Below are positions 16,001-26,900 of a stretch of 64,000 nt of DNA, piece by piece. The stretch is from Angiostrongylus vasorum (Eukaryota; Nematoda; Chromadorea; Rhabditida; Metastrongylidae): the NCBI GenBank assembly GCA_018806985.1, contig JADANN010000147.1:57937-121936 (forward strand), written 5' to 3'. Position 1 is the first letter of the stretch, and each line of letters opens with the position of its first letter. The position numbers and the translations under genes were made by a program. A model generated the notes under the pieces. It was not told where the DNA came from, made no database searches, and saw only the letters and a list, made by a program, of their open reading frames with translations.

Positions 16001-16498
16001 GCACTCTAATCTTCTAAAGTTGTGCTTTTCCATGACTGATCTATGTGAGATACTTGATTGCATACTTGGATGGCCGCCACCACAAATCTGTATTAACTTC
16101 GTCAATACACAGCTTTGAAGTAATTCATATTTAACGCCTTAAAATAAGGTTGCTAAAGCTGCCTCAGCTATTTTCCTCTAGTTTTTCACTGCTTAATGAT
16201 CAAAACGCATCAACTTTTCTCGAAAACTTATTTCCAAACACTCTAAGCATCAAAATGAAACTGATAATCAGTTGAGAAAGCCTCTGGAGTCATTATCAAA
16301 CATAGAGCCGACAAAAAGCCTTCAATAGTAACTGACTAACACAAAACTTACCCTGCTGTCCAGATCAATGTAGCGTACGTGAGGTTCGGATTTCTGAGGA
16401 GGCACTGTGAAGGAGGCGAAGTAGAGTTGTTTCGGAAGTAACTCGACGAGGTTCCCGTGCAAAGCCCCGCTCTGGATAACATCAGACTTTGCAACCAT
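1436..16498 (-). CDS. cdc-14: CDC14-family dual-specificity protein phosphatase (10 exons)
   Basis: CDC14 enzymes remove phosphate from CDK sites and act at the central spindle and in cell-cycle exit; in C. elegans CDC-14 promotes quiescence. I joined exons 16352-16498, 14385-14474, 13146-13232, 12513-12810, 11974-12073, 11623-11887, 11383-11499, 4555-4728, 3975-4145 and 1436-1720. All phases agree, giving 577 residues, close to human CDC14A. Visible landmarks are FYGDFGPLN in the N-terminal domain, [16 protein letters not shown], and the P-loop [10 protein letters not shown] with catalytic Cys283 and Arg289. The tail starts with [17 protein letters not shown], matching the GDKLRALKSRR segment of other CDC14s, then becomes Ser/Pro/Arg-rich and ends GSRRKK. 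The start is the first in-frame ATG after a TAA in exon 1; an acceptor-like site (ATCCAG) inside that exon leaves a further upstream start possible. Introns range from 86 bp to 6654 bp. Several donors are GTTNNN. The catalytic exons are certain; the last three rest on phase, splice sites and tail similarity. Confidence 0.9.
2045..2342. repeat. S2 foldback element, diverged palindrome
   Basis: Arms 2064-2200 and 2215-2342 are inverted copies of the S2 unit (GATGCTGAGAT, GCAAAACTCCGGACC, AACGCGTTCACCACC) around a short AT-rich loop. Confidence 0.75.
5118..5760. repeat. S5 old repeat, two units
   Basis: GATCCCAGCACCTATCGTAT and CGTTCCCAGCACTTCTTGCA mark two related units with ATTATCGTCCACA-type motifs. 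The same motif series occurs at 31480-31800. It lies in the cdc-14 intron. The coding origin is not recognised. Confidence 0.5.
5761..9161. other. Part of cdc-14 intron 7, no exon recognised
   Basis: Apart from the hammerhead-like relics at 6631 and near 7440 there is no family match. A 141-codon frame at 7989-8414 begins with GTG, not ATG, and has no recognisable motif. Confidence 0.4.
6631..6670 (-). ncRNA. Degenerate hammerhead-like motif (second subgroup)
   Basis: Flanks and spacing match the 19583-19620 copy, but the GAAAC segment reads GAACC and stem II is weak. It is probably dead. It lies in the long cdc-14 intron. Confidence 0.3.
9162..9205 (+). ncRNA. Degenerate hammerhead-like motif
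   Basis: GGCUCAGAAGAAGGC, then GCCGAAACGCCGGC. The CUGA core is altered to CAGA, and the UH cleavage site is changed to CC. It is a Penelope-derived relic in the cdc-14 intron. Confidence 0.3.
9740..10030. mobile_element. Penelope RT fragments in opposite orientations
   Basis: Plus strand 9760-9850 reads YGDD, a stop, and then [12 protein letters not shown], the stretch after the Penelope YxDD box. From about 9890 the minus strand matches the 43.5 kb RT (LMALLK region) at the nucleotide level. The two pieces are adjacent and inverted. They sit in the 6.7 kb cdc-14 intron. Confidence 0.5.
11623..11887 (-). CDS. cdc-14: cdc-14 catalytic exon (P-loop)
   Basis: This exon carries the phosphatase signature [14 protein letters not shown], with the Cys-x5-Arg loop, preceded by [13 protein letters not shown], which supplies the general-acid region. 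It begins with one base completing a Lys codon after a CAG acceptor and ends at a GTGTGT donor after QQEYL. No catalytic residue is missing. The neighbouring introns are short (86 and 123 bp), unlike the rest of the gene. Confidence 0.95.
12160..12425 (-). repeat. S1 tRNA-derived SINE copy (cdc-14 intron)
   Basis: Full-length, antisense to plus. It runs from the 3' GTTGATCAATCTCTGAGGG end to the tRNA-like head. It lies in the 439-bp cdc-14 intron and makes up most of it. Confidence 0.75.
13038..13102. repeat. (AT)n microsatellite in cdc-14 intron
   Basis: About 24 AT units with interrupted edges, in the 335-bp intron between exons 3 and 4. Confidence 0.95.
13540..13905 (+). repeat. S3 element (cdc-14 intron 2)
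   Basis: About 365 bp, from ACTGGTTGTGCGGGCACCAG to ACCTCCCAGCCACAATGAG. Read on the minus strand it starts CCTCTCAACGG and ends in a CCAAGTATTC tail. Confidence 0.75.
15000..15122 (+). mobile_element. RTE-type LINE, C-terminal coding remnant
   Basis: The plus-strand frame reads [20 protein letters not shown], the usual carboxy end of RTE-family polyproteins. The same segment occurs inverted at 37412-37540 and 61890-61980. It is a 3' fragment only, in a cdc-14 intron. Confidence 0.6.
15170..15447 (+). repeat. S1 tRNA-derived SINE copy
   Basis: The head reads GTGTAACACAGTGGTCGGAG (A box region) and ATGCGATCGATCCC (B box region); the 3' end reads GGGATTAATCAACACC. Confidence 0.75.
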
Positions 16499-16756
16499 TT
16501 CAGTCGTTTCATACACTTCTGTTTAAGACGAGGCACATCCCAGACTCTAAAAATTACACACGAAATTGACACTGTAATAACCCCCAACAATTTTCATACG
16601 ATGAAAGCAAGGGAAAACGACAAGCTGTAGGACATGGTTCTCACCGTGTACTAAGCATTTATTAACAAAGTAATGGAAAAGTAGTAAAACAGTAGGCAAG
16701 AAATAAAGCTAAAAAGTTCAGAAGTAACTGAGAGGTAAAAAAATACAACCAAAATG

Positions 16757-16865
16757 ACGATGAGATATTTGCAAAATTCCGGACCGCAGGTGTCTGCGGT
16801 AGGAATCGAACACATATTTTTCCTTCCGGGGATAACGTGTTCACCACCACACCATGCGGGTTCCT
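16757..16865 (+). repeat. S2 single arm
   Basis: GATGAGATATTTGCAAAATT, then CCGCAGGTGTCTGCGGTAGG and CACCACCACACCATGCGGG. There is no inverted partner nearby. Confidence 0.7.
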
Positions 16866-17471
16866 TCGTTTCGTTTAAAAAGTAAAAGAATGTCCTCTTA
16901 TTTTCACATAGTACAGTACCGCGTAAAACTCTGAAGAGCTACATCTATCGAAACATTGGCTAGGTTCTCCTCCCAGACATTCCATTACGTTTCAGATTAG
17001 ATTCAAACGCCCCTAAGAGGAATTCTATTTTCAGACAAAAATTACACCTCTGCAGTGATCCACAACACATCACAAAGCATTCGAATAAGAAAAAGTTACT
17101 GCCTTGGACAAGGAAACGATCGGAAAAAATAGCGCCAACATCAGAAATTAACAGCACAGAGTTCAGAGTGGTAAACACCAACGCATGTAGTTCTCTTTGG
17201 ATTTTGTCCCATACTCAAACCCAGAAGGAAGCCTAAACATTGCAATAATGTTAAGAACCTTAAGCTCGTTTAGTGGTGCCACACCCTTGCTCTTAAAAGC
17301 TACGAAAGATCGTCAAGAGAAAAAATCGATAATGTTCGTACAGATGGCATTAAAGCGCGGAACTACCCATAGAGCGCATAATCAACACTGCTTCTCATTC
17401 GGTACTAGTATTATGCATATCTAGTTTTTTTGCAGTACTACCAAAGATTACCGTATCTTATTAACATGAGG

Positions 17472-17740
17472 AGAAGCGCATGTAGCGCAGTGATCGGAGG
17501 CGCCCTGCAATGCACAAGGGATCGGTCCCCGAGCCCCCGAGCGCACTGGGCCCTCCATCCCTCCTGGGTGGGCAAATTGGTGCCTGGCAGGGTAGAAACA
17601 CTGGCTCTGTACATCGGTAAGCCACTACGAGTCATTGTAAAGGCCAGATATGCATTTAGTCATCTCCAACGATGCTTAATGAAGTCGAGGGCATCACTCA
17701 GTGAGGGGATCAACGCCGAAAGCTTTGTCCTTTTTATCCT
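17472..17740 (+). repeat. S1 tRNA-derived SINE copy, well preserved
   Basis: The head reads GCGCATGTAGCGCAGTGATC (A box) and AGGGATCGGTCCCC (B box). The tail ends in CGAAAGCTTTGTCC and T-rich DNA. Confidence 0.8.
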
Positions 17741-18180
17741 TTTACTAATGTGAGGAAGTTCAAGGTGATTAGTCTCAAAGCTTCTTAGGCGTTACGTTGG
17801 AGTAACAACAGCCGATCATCGTACACGTCAACATTTTCATTGTTTCATGTGTGGCTGCTTTTGCTTATGCCTACTATACTCTACATTTCAAGTCATTCTT
17901 TCCATCAAGTAGCTGATAAGTAAGTAAGTGAGTCGAAGGCATTCGAAGGATTCACATTGGTATCTGAGAATTTCTGCCCACTTCCACGTTGGAAAGGCTT
18001 GACAAACGAACCATGAGTGTGGCCAGAATCTACAGCACGTCTCAGTTCATCTATGGTATACTGCCTTATTTTTCTAACCTCTGAGGACCAATGGTTACGA
18101 CAGGCTTAGTAAGCAAAATGCGAAAAGGCTTCTGAAATATCAACTCTATAACAGAGTGTCAAAATTCCAACATAGTATAA

Positions 18181-18336
18181 AAGGATAAAATAAGGGATAA
18201 AGCTCTCTGCGCTGATCTGTCCCTGAAGGATGCGCCATGCATTCGACTTCATTGAAAGTATCGTTGGAGGCGACTGAATGCATACCTGGCCTTTGCAGAC
18301 CCGTGGTAGTCTGCCAGTACATCGGGTCAGTGCTAC
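18181..18336 (-). repeat. S1 SINE, 3' part
   Basis: Holds the tail half only; the head is replaced by a 69-bp RTE fragment. Confidence 0.7.
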
Positions 18337-18405
18337 TCGGTCGTCGTTCATACGCATTACGTGTCCGGCACACATTATCTTCGACTGCTTGGTAGCAGCA
18401 ATGGT
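18337..18405 (-). mobile_element. RTE fragment between two inverted SINE pieces
   Basis: The minus strand reads AATKQSKIMCAGHVMRMNDD, matching the RTE post-RT domain (KxRWAGHVMR type). It lies exactly between a minus-strand S1 piece (18181-18336) and a plus-strand S1 piece (18406-18548). Confidence 0.6.
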
Positions 18406-18548
18406 TCGATACATCGGTAGGCCACCGCGAGTCGTTCTAAAGGCGAGATATGCGTTCTATGAGCTCCAACGATGCTTAGTGGAGTCAGAATGCATGGCGC
18501 ATCCCTCAGGTATTGTTCAACGTCGAGAGCTTTAACCTTTTATCCTTT
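18406..18548 (+). repeat. S1 SINE, 3' part, inverted relative to 18181-18336
   Basis: Starts at CGATACATCGGTAGGCC and ends with TCAACGTCGAGAGCTTTAAC. With its neighbour it forms a palindrome around the RTE piece. Confidence 0.7.
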
Positions 18549-18764
18549 AAGGAAATCGAGCAAAAATGCATTTTGATATGAGAAAGGTGAAGACACCATT
18601 CGTTGTACTGCATTCGTAAAAAGCACTCCTAGAAACTATTGCTTAGTTGACGTCCTCGTTAGCAAACGAATATCCATGATAGCCGATTCCTTGGAATCAG
18701 CAAAGGCACAAGCAGGACAAGCGTACGAATATTATATCGACCTAGAAAAATACTAAAGACAATC

Positions 18765-19105
18765 ACAACGATGCTGAGATATTCGCAAAACTTGGACCCT
18801 AAAGCAGATTCGATCCGCGATTACCCATTCCAGGGTTTCACGTGTTACGCACGGCACCACTGATGGCCTCATTCTACCTTTCGCTCCATCATTCTTTTTT
18901 ACCCCTAACGGTGCTAGCAGCAATCACCTGTCAGCGGGAACAGAGTTTCTCAAAGGTGCCGTTCGTACCACGTGAACGCCTGGAAAGCATAACCGCGGTT
19001 CGATCTAGCCTGGGGTCCAAGTTTTGCAAACATCTTAGTTAACATCATTGTAGTTGTATTTCACATCATAACCTGCCATGAAAAAATAATGGGCAGTGGA
19101 TAAAA
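18765..19105. repeat. S2 foldback element, strongly diverged
   Basis: Left arm with AACGATGCTGAGATATTCGC and right arm ending CATCATTGTAGTTG, then the terminal TGCCATGAAAAAATAATGGG. Confidence 0.6.
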
Positions 19106-19134
19106 CTTATACTAAACATAATGTTTAACTTGAA

Positions 19135-19305
19135 TTCACTGCCTGTTCTTTTTCTTTATGGCAGAGTGTTATGTGAGATACTACCATAGGGATGCTGATA
19201 TGTGAGCAAACTTCGGGACCTCAGGTGGGTTTCTGAACTCGTGATTACCCTTTCTGTGAGCTCATGTGATATCCACCACACCAAGCCCTTGTTTTGCCCA
19301 TCACA
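19135..19305 (+). repeat. S2 single arm, diverged
   Basis: Starts TGCCTGTTCTTTTTCTTTAT and runs through GGATGCTGATATG to CCACCACACCAAGCC. Confidence 0.55.
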
Positions 19306-19582
19306 TCATACCTGTTATATATACGATATTCATTGTCGATGTTATCTTCGAACGAACAGTGTAGGAAGTCATCTGATTTACTCACGGCTGCCAAGATCAT
19401 CCATACTTACTGAATAGGGGAACTACTGATCTTCATGAGTACTATGAGCTCCACCACACTTCCCGATTTTTTTCTCATGCTCACGATCGTCTTACATCGT
19501 CATGGTTTGCTCCGATTGTGGAAAAGAATCAACATATGTTTAAATTGTTAAGCTTGCACGAGGTTGGTAAATTAGTTTTATT

Positions 19583-19620
19583 CGGCTAACGTTTCGACGT
19601 CTTCGTCTTCCTCAGAGCCG
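19583..19620 (-). ncRNA. Hammerhead-ribozyme-like motif with 5-bp stem I
   Basis: Minus strand: stem I CGGCU/AGCCG is perfect; core CUGAGGA; stem II GACG/CGUC; then GAAACGUU. This is the best-paired copy of the second motif subgroup. Flanks resemble 6631-6840 and 58150-58310. Confidence 0.5.
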
Positions 19621-19739
19621 ATGATCAGAGTCGATGGTCCACAGTTGTTCGTGCTCTCGATGTGATGTCTTCTTCATCGTACTGAGTTGAATCTTCCTCA
19701 ATGGAGCATCTCTCGAATGAGACAAACTCATCCGGCGTA

Positions 19740-22145
19740 AGGTCAACAATTTAAACATATGTAGATTACTTCACTACCGACGTTAAATGACGGTTGCTTT
19801 CAAAAAATATTGTGAAAATAAATTTGTAACTACCGGCACAAGTGATTCACCTTATCTACAAACACGTCGGCTCATCTTCTCACTTGTTTGTTCTCGTGGT
19901 CTAATCTATTGCTTTCCTTGTCTATATATCGTCGACTCTTCTCTTTACCTGACCGGCCTAGCTATGGCGAAAGCAAAGCATTTTTAGAGGTCTGAAACCC
20001 GCATTCCGGATACGTAGACTGGAAAGCATTGTTTAAAGTTCTATGGAGATGCATAGCAGGTCGCTGGGAGGTACGAAAAGAAAAGGTAAAAGGAAAAGCT
20101 TTTGTTGCAAAAGCAGGGGCAGTGTTGTTGATTCGTCAGTTGATCGGTGACTTCTCTAAGAGGCACGAACACTGCCACTGCTGTTGCACTTCTTCTGCAT
20201 TATTCCTTATATCGTAGGGTATACAGATGTAGTGGTCTCCAAAACTAGAAAGCCACTCATCTTTTTAGTTTCTGCACCATCGTTTTCTTTGTCATAAATT
20301 TGGTCTTCTATCAATTCATGCGCTGTCCAGTTTTTCTCCACTTCGTTGAGACTGTTGAGCGTTACGGCATCTTCACTGCTACTTGCCGGAAAGATGGCGA
20401 TGTCTTCAGCAAATCTAAGGTTTTACAAGCTTCGCCATGAATGTGTATGGCCTCTTCGCACAAGTCCAGTGACTTCATTGTCTACTCCAACGCTCACTGG
20501 TGAACGAGAACTAAAAGGATATACAACCACAACGTTGCTGAGATATTTGCAAAACTCTGGACCGCAGGTGTCTATGGTGGGGAACGAACGCGCTATTGTC
20601 CTTTCCGAGGAGTAACGCGTTCACCACCACACCACGCGGGTCCTTCGTTTCGCCTGTCTCTCAGCTATTTCTCTAGCAAATGATTGCTGATGGCGCTGAT
20701 CGATAGAAATAGCTGAGAGACAGGCGAAACGAAGGACCCGCATGGTGTGGTGGACGCGTTAGCACCCGGAGAGGGTTATAGCGCGTTCGTTCCCCACCGC
20801 AGACACCTGTGGTCGGAGTTTAGCAAATATCTCAGCATCATAGAAAATTGTATTTCGCAATATACCCTGCTATTAAAAAGAGTAGGCATTAAATAAAAAG
20901 GGTTAAGATTCTTACTTTTTGTTACTCTCGTAGCTGTAGCAGTAGTGCTCGGTGTCGAACAGTCGACAAAATAAACATTATCTACTAGAAAGTAGTATTC
21001 TCCGTAGTGACTTTATTCTCTGTCTTCTGATAGTGGCGAGCGCCCTACATTCACATCCCATCTTAACCATCGGGCACACCAGTAGATACGGCAACTATGA
21101 CCATCAGAAACACCACCAGGCATGCTAGCAGGCATGTCTCATTGCTTAGTGACTAGACCTTGCCACCCGTGCTGTGACCATGCGACCCACGCCACTCGCT
21201 CGGATCTAGCCTCTTAGTGCGGCAGTTTGCTTTCTTACGACGCCTTGGAGCTTATCGTTGACCTCCCTCATCATTTGGTCTCCCACATAATCTTCTCATT
21301 CACAATCCTTTCGACCCACCTACGCACAAACGATGTTAAATAAAATCTGTAGCTCTTGCATTTCTAATGCGTTAATGTTGTCATCGATTCTCATGTAATT
21401 ACTGCGTGTTGTTAACATAACAGTTTTGTTAGATGCTTTCGCTGCTCACAGGTGGTCCACCCAGCAATTTTCACTCTTACTGCTAAAACATTTCCGCGGT
21501 TGCTTTTCACATCCTTGCGCTGGGAGCACGTAAATCTTAACCCTGATATTTTTATACCATCAATATTTGCTTGTTGTTCACATCCTCATAAAGCTGTTGC
21601 ATAGTGCTCTACATCATTGTTAATGCAGCTTATTAGGTACAGAAACCCACTGAACCGCCTCACTTGCAATTTATTGTAGACACATTTAAAATCTCATTGC
21701 GTTTTTGTGCAAACAATATGTACATATTTGTGAACAGTTTAGTTACCCAAGCTTTGAGGCGTTATACTTAGCGACTACCACACAAAAGTCCCGCGTGGCA
21801 ACTACAGTGACTTAGTATTTATATAAAGTTGTGAGCCTGCGAGCCACAACACCCGGGGAGTATAGAACGATATTCAGTAATGAGATAACCGAGAAACATA
21901 TTGATGAGTACCCAGTTCTTTGTACCCATAATTCCACCGGCCTTAAAATGCAATTCAAAATCCTTGGCACTACCCAAGCAGAATAGAACTGAAGTCAGAT
22001 TTTCTGGACGCACCACGCGAGAACGAAGAAGTGTCCCGTACTACAGAAATGACAGAGAAAAACCTGGTCCAAATCACTTCTACGATCGCAGACAAGACTG
22101 CTGCCACATTTACTAATTTGGCGAAGTCCAGCGTGGCCATAAAGA
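19740..22145. other. Intergenic, no gene seen
   Basis: Outside the S2 hairpin this holds a GC-richer stretch at 20990-21330, possibly old mobile-element coding, but no motif could be assigned. The rest is AT-rich. Confidence 0.4.
20525..20852. repeat. S2 foldback element, near-perfect hairpin
   Basis: Arm 1 (20525-20675) and arm 2 (20707-20852) are inverted copies; around the centre CAGCTATTTCT and AGAAATAGCTG pair across a loop of about 30 nt. The arms carry GCGCGTTCGTTCCCCACCGC and its partner. A transcript would form a ~145-bp duplex. Confidence 0.85.
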
Positions 22146-22412
22146 AAGGATGGAGCTCTCAGCGTTGATCAATCCATGAGGGTGCACCAAGCACTCGACT
22201 TCAGTAAGCATCGTTGGCGCTAATTAAATTTACATCTGGCCTTCACTGATTCATGGTAGTCTACCGATGCATCGAGTCGGTGCTACTATCCTTCCAGACA
22301 ACTCTGGTACCAATTTGCCGACCCCGGAGTGATGTGCCTGGGCGTGGGTATCCATCCCATGTGTATTGCAGGACGCTTTCGACTACTGCGCTACGCACGC
22401 ACGCTCCTTGGT
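22146..22412 (-). repeat. S1 tRNA-derived SINE copy
   Basis: Full-length antisense copy beginning GGAGCTCTCAGCGTTGATC, with the head near GCTACGCACG. Confidence 0.7.
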
Positions 22413-23430
22413 TGGCCACGCATTCTTTCATTGCCTAGGGCTCTCTCGTATAAAGTGAACACCAAGGACCATCAATTCGATGGTCAGACTACTTTTGTGA
22501 AAACTTTGGGGGAGAAATATGGAACATTGACGTGAAGCATTGCTAGTTGAGACTCTACTGATGCTTACCCATTGGACTTTTAGTTTGGTAATACATGATA
22601 AATGGCAGGTGACACTAGGCAACAACTAAGCGATACTAACATTTCAAACATAAGACGTACCATGTTTGTTTCTTTTACGGAGAAAGCCTTATAATAGCTG
22701 CCGGTTACTACAAATACCACAGCTTCCCATTTCATCGGAAAACATGGAGAGCTACAGATATTTTGATAGTGGGGGAGTTGTTGTAGAGATAGCGAAAACT
22801 ACACATCAAGTCCGATATATCTATGTTGGCTCAAGAAGAACATTTACCACGGACGAGGAAATATTTGACTTCACGGAGAAGCTTTCGATTTAGTATAAAT
22901 TGCATTCTTTCTGTAAAAAACTACAGCAATAAAGGAACTGCAAGTCGACCCCCTGTTAACCGAAGTCTTCATGATCCGTGTTAGTTAACACATTGTTGGT
23001 TTAGTACATCGCCCAAAATCTAGCCTGTAATATCCACCTCTTTACCTATATGGTCTAAATTTATCCTTTTGTGAGTTTCGTAATGTTTCTTTCAACATAT
23101 CAATGAAGAGCTTGCAAAGTTCCCAAAGTAACTTCTATATGTTCGAGCTTTATTTACAACATTATGATACAATAACGTGGCAGAAAAAAGAAGGATCGTA
23201 GATTTTACATCATTACACTTGAAAAAAACAAAAAACAAATGTAACGATCGGCCGCTTTCAAGATACCTAGTCGATAACGAACTTATTTTCACCCACAACG
23301 TTGAATTTTCCTTCTACTTCGCTGCGAGTAAAGACCTGGAAAAAATTCTAAGGACGAATAATAATAAACACCTAAATATATGCAATAAATACCCGAATAA
23401 ACACATAATGGTAATAATATCAAATAAAAA

Positions 23431-23710
23431 GGCGCATGTAGTGCAGTGGTTAGAGGCGCCCTGCAACACATATGTGGTCAATCCCCGCGTTGCAGGCTCA
23501 CCAAGCCTTCTTTCCCTCCAGGGTCGGCTAATTGGTATCAGAGTTGTCTGGAAGGATAGCAGCAGCAGCAGGCTCGATACATCCTAGGCCACCGAGAGTC
23601 ACTGTAAAGGCCATGTATGCATTCAATCACCTCTAACGATGCTTAATGAAGTCGAATTCAGGAGCATCTCTCAGGGATTGATCAACGCCGAGAGCTTTAT
23701 CCTCATTCTT
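23431..23710 (+). repeat. S1 tRNA-derived SINE copy
   Basis: The head reads GGCGCATGTAGTGCAGTGGT and GTGGTCAATCCCC. It lies just beyond the TTC4 stop, within likely 3' flanking sequence. Confidence 0.75.
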
Positions 23711-23789
23711 TATCTTTTAATAGCAAATACTTCCACATGATCACAAAATAAAAGGTCTTTGCCACATTTACATAGTAAATTTCAGATAT

Positions 23790-23922
23790 GGCAGGCTCTG
23801 GCTAGGTTGACCTCGGGACTACAGCGAATCACGGTGGACAAACCAGCAAAACTCCGAAAGAATTCAAATTATGCTGAGGCCGGTACAACCAGTTAAGAAG
23901 GGCTATCCGACTACTCAAGTTT
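23790..23922 (-). repeat. S3 element, partial, forming the TTC4 C-terminus
   Basis: Contains AAACCAGCAAAACTCCG and the CAATTTATGCTGAGG-type block of other S3 copies. The final TTC4 exon reads into it and uses its TGA at 23829-23831. Confidence 0.7.
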
Positions 23923-26900
23923 GCTACATTCACGTAATAAATTTCGTTATTCCTCTGCACTTCTGTTAAAGAGTACTTAACTGAAGACGCTACCATTATG
24001 ACAGGCAGTCCTTGCACAATTTGAAATCCTGGCAAAGACAGTACAGATCCAAATGTAGACCACTCCCAAACTTCCATAACAAACTCGTTCCACTCGTCTG
24101 ATACAAACATGCGAATATTGTCTATCCTGTAAGGTAAGATAAATTAACCAGGAAAACAATGGAATGTGGCGGAAAATAAATATATCTCCAATTACGCATT
24201 TGCATTAAACAGTACACCGAAGCCTCCCAACAGTTCACCGCCTCATCGTGGCTAGGAGGTCTTCCTGGGTGTCGGGCTGCGATGTACAGCGAGAGAATTC
24301 ATCCCTCCAGCAAGGCCCCCAAGTTGAAAAGGAGTCCGATGCTTCCACCAGGAAGCCCAGCTAATGGTAAACCAGTACCAGGATGCACCACCGTTCTGGT
24401 ATCAAACTAGTCGCATGGTGGCAAATCTCTCTCTGATCCACAAAGGTGGCGACTGCCTGTGGTGGTGAGGACCTGGGGCAAACTTTGCCTAGGCTGAACT
24501 CGAGACTCCAAGCAACCGCAATGGCTAAACAAGCAAAAACTCCGAGAACGTGGAAATTAAGCTGGGGCCCGTACAGTCAGTGAAGACGGGCCATCCAAGT
24601 ATCCAAGCAAGTAATACGCAAAAAACGGAACCTGTGATTCAAAAAAAAGAACATTCAGGTACAAACTAACTAGCACAAATCTATCTATCCATTGTTCAGG
24701 TAATGTTGAATGAAGAGAACCAAGCAATTAGTTTTAAAATACCTGAACATGTGATTTATGTCCCACTCGGCTGGTGTTTCAAGCATTGGTCGCAGGACTG
24801 AGCCAACCGATGACGTTTCATCGCAATCCGTTAACACATCGACTTGACCAACCTGAAAGAACTAAATTACTAGGATGTTTGCGAAATAACTTAAAATTTG
24901 TCTTTTTGACCACGACGCAAAAAAAACTTTCATGTTTCGGTTATTCACATGCTGTTTGGATAAAAGTGATGAAATATGGTTTGAAAAACCTCTTCTTCAA
25001 ACTCAAATTTGGAAGGTGAAAGAAAGGAAGTTGCGGAACAATTTAAAAGCTCAATTCTGTCGTTACTCGATGAACTAACCATCGCACTGTACAGTTTTGT
25101 GTCAAAAGGTTAGGTATTTTGGTTTCATTTTAAAGATGAGAATTTTGGATGATTGTTACCAAAGATAACCGATTGTCTATGTCACTAGAAGCCGATCCAT
25201 TTGAAGAAACTCGAGCGCTTGTGAAGATACTTGGAGGAAGTAGAGCAAAAGTTCTGGGAAGAAAAAAACCGAACTGGAAAGGTTAAGAAAGATGACAAAT
25301 CAGTGCTGCGTTAATTGAACCAAAAGCAAATAAACCGTCGCTATGAAGGCAGGTTTGCGCTTCCATGGTGCAACAAGAACAACTCGTTATTCCTAGTTTG
25401 ATGTGCGATAAAAAAGAAAAAATCTTGTCCGAAAAACAGCGATGACTTGCGCATTGGTTGTACAAATACGAAGCAGGGTGAAAGTACGTAAGAACACCTT
25501 TTCAATGACAGAAAAGCTGACGTTTCGGCGGATTTCGCCTTCCCCAGAGGCTGGAAAGGTCAAGCTGACCGAAATCTTTCCAGCATTAAAATCTTGGTTT
25601 AGCATTTTCTTTGCTTGGTTATAGAGATGTTTGGCTGTTTGTTTACACCTCGTGTTTGCTCAACAAGAGTATGAAGAATTATTGAATCAATGCTGAGGTT
25701 AATAAAAAGTCGGTTGTAGGAACAACTTTTGCATGTATTTGCATAGATATGATAGCATCTTCATGGTTGGTAGATGTAGTCATCTAGCACAACTTCGTCG
25801 GGCCTATGGAAAAGAGCAGCGAACGGTTGTCCGGAAAACCGCTCAAATCCACTAGAAACAACATCTTCTATGTTCCGCATTGATTAATCGAATGCGAGCA
25901 ATTCTGTTGGATAAGAACATCTTCGAAAACGTTTTACAGCCAACGGTGGCAAGAAATAGGTTAAAAACCCTGCTTTACCCAACATTTTAAACAAATTTAT
26001 CACGGACCTGTGGATATTGAACCAAGAAAGGCCACTGTAGGTTGCCATCGTCATTGAAGGAAACACGGTAATGCTAGAAAATTGAGTAACAGATTTGCTT
26101 TTCTCGAGAGAAAGGAAGAGTGCACCCAACATACCTCAGACGCTTGTGGAAGGTTAACTTCTAAAAGCGACCAATCCATCAACTCAGGTCGATCGAAAGG
26201 GAGACGAGGGCGCAAATTGAGTTTGCGTTCAGCAAGTGCTTTTAGGAGACGACTTTTAGCCTCAATATCTTTCTTCTCCTGAGAAAAGAAGAACAAATTA
26301 CCGAGAAAGCGAAAATTAAAAGTGCATACATATATTTAATGAGCAAACCTCGAATCGAGCCTTTCTTTCGTTTCTTTCCACAGTCAATGCCATTTCCATA
26401 GCTTTTCCCTTAATGCTTTCTAGGGACACAATCTGGTTCCGTTCAGCATCATCTAGTCTACCTAAAATATCATACTAAGCATAAGTGATCAATCTCAGGG
26501 TGATGCGCCATGCATTCCACTTCATTGAGCATCGTTAGAGGTGAGTGAATGCATATCTGGCCTTTACAATGACAGCGGTGGCCTACCGATGTACTGAGCC
26601 AGTGCTGCTATCCCCACATACAAGTTCTGTACCAATTAGCCGACCCTGGACAGATGGAAGATTTAGTGAGCCTTGGGCGCTGGAATCGATGGCATGTGTA
26701 TCACAGGCCGGCTCCGACCACTGCGCTACAAGCGCCCTTACACTGTTATCTGTTACCATGTATAACTATCGAAATGAAATGACCATACACCTTCTTCATG
26801 GATTTCTTTGCTAGATGCGAAGTTTCTCACTGCCAACTCAATCCAGCCAACACAATCATTGGCATGGCCAAGCTCCAAAAGACATTCCGCACCTCTCGTT

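Noticed and set aside
22666..22893. 75-codon plus-strand frame with a plausible composition
   Set aside because: No splice partners, no motif and no duplicated relative; insufficient support for a gene.
25140..25290. Short plus-strand frame (EADPFEETRALVKILGG)
   Set aside because: Within a TTC4 intron; it has no recognised family and no matching exons.
25735..25880. Minus-strand frame in the TTC4 intron as a missing exon
   Set aside because: Exon 8 (ending QYPQ) joins exon 9 in phase and already covers the expected domain alignment, so no extra exon is needed.
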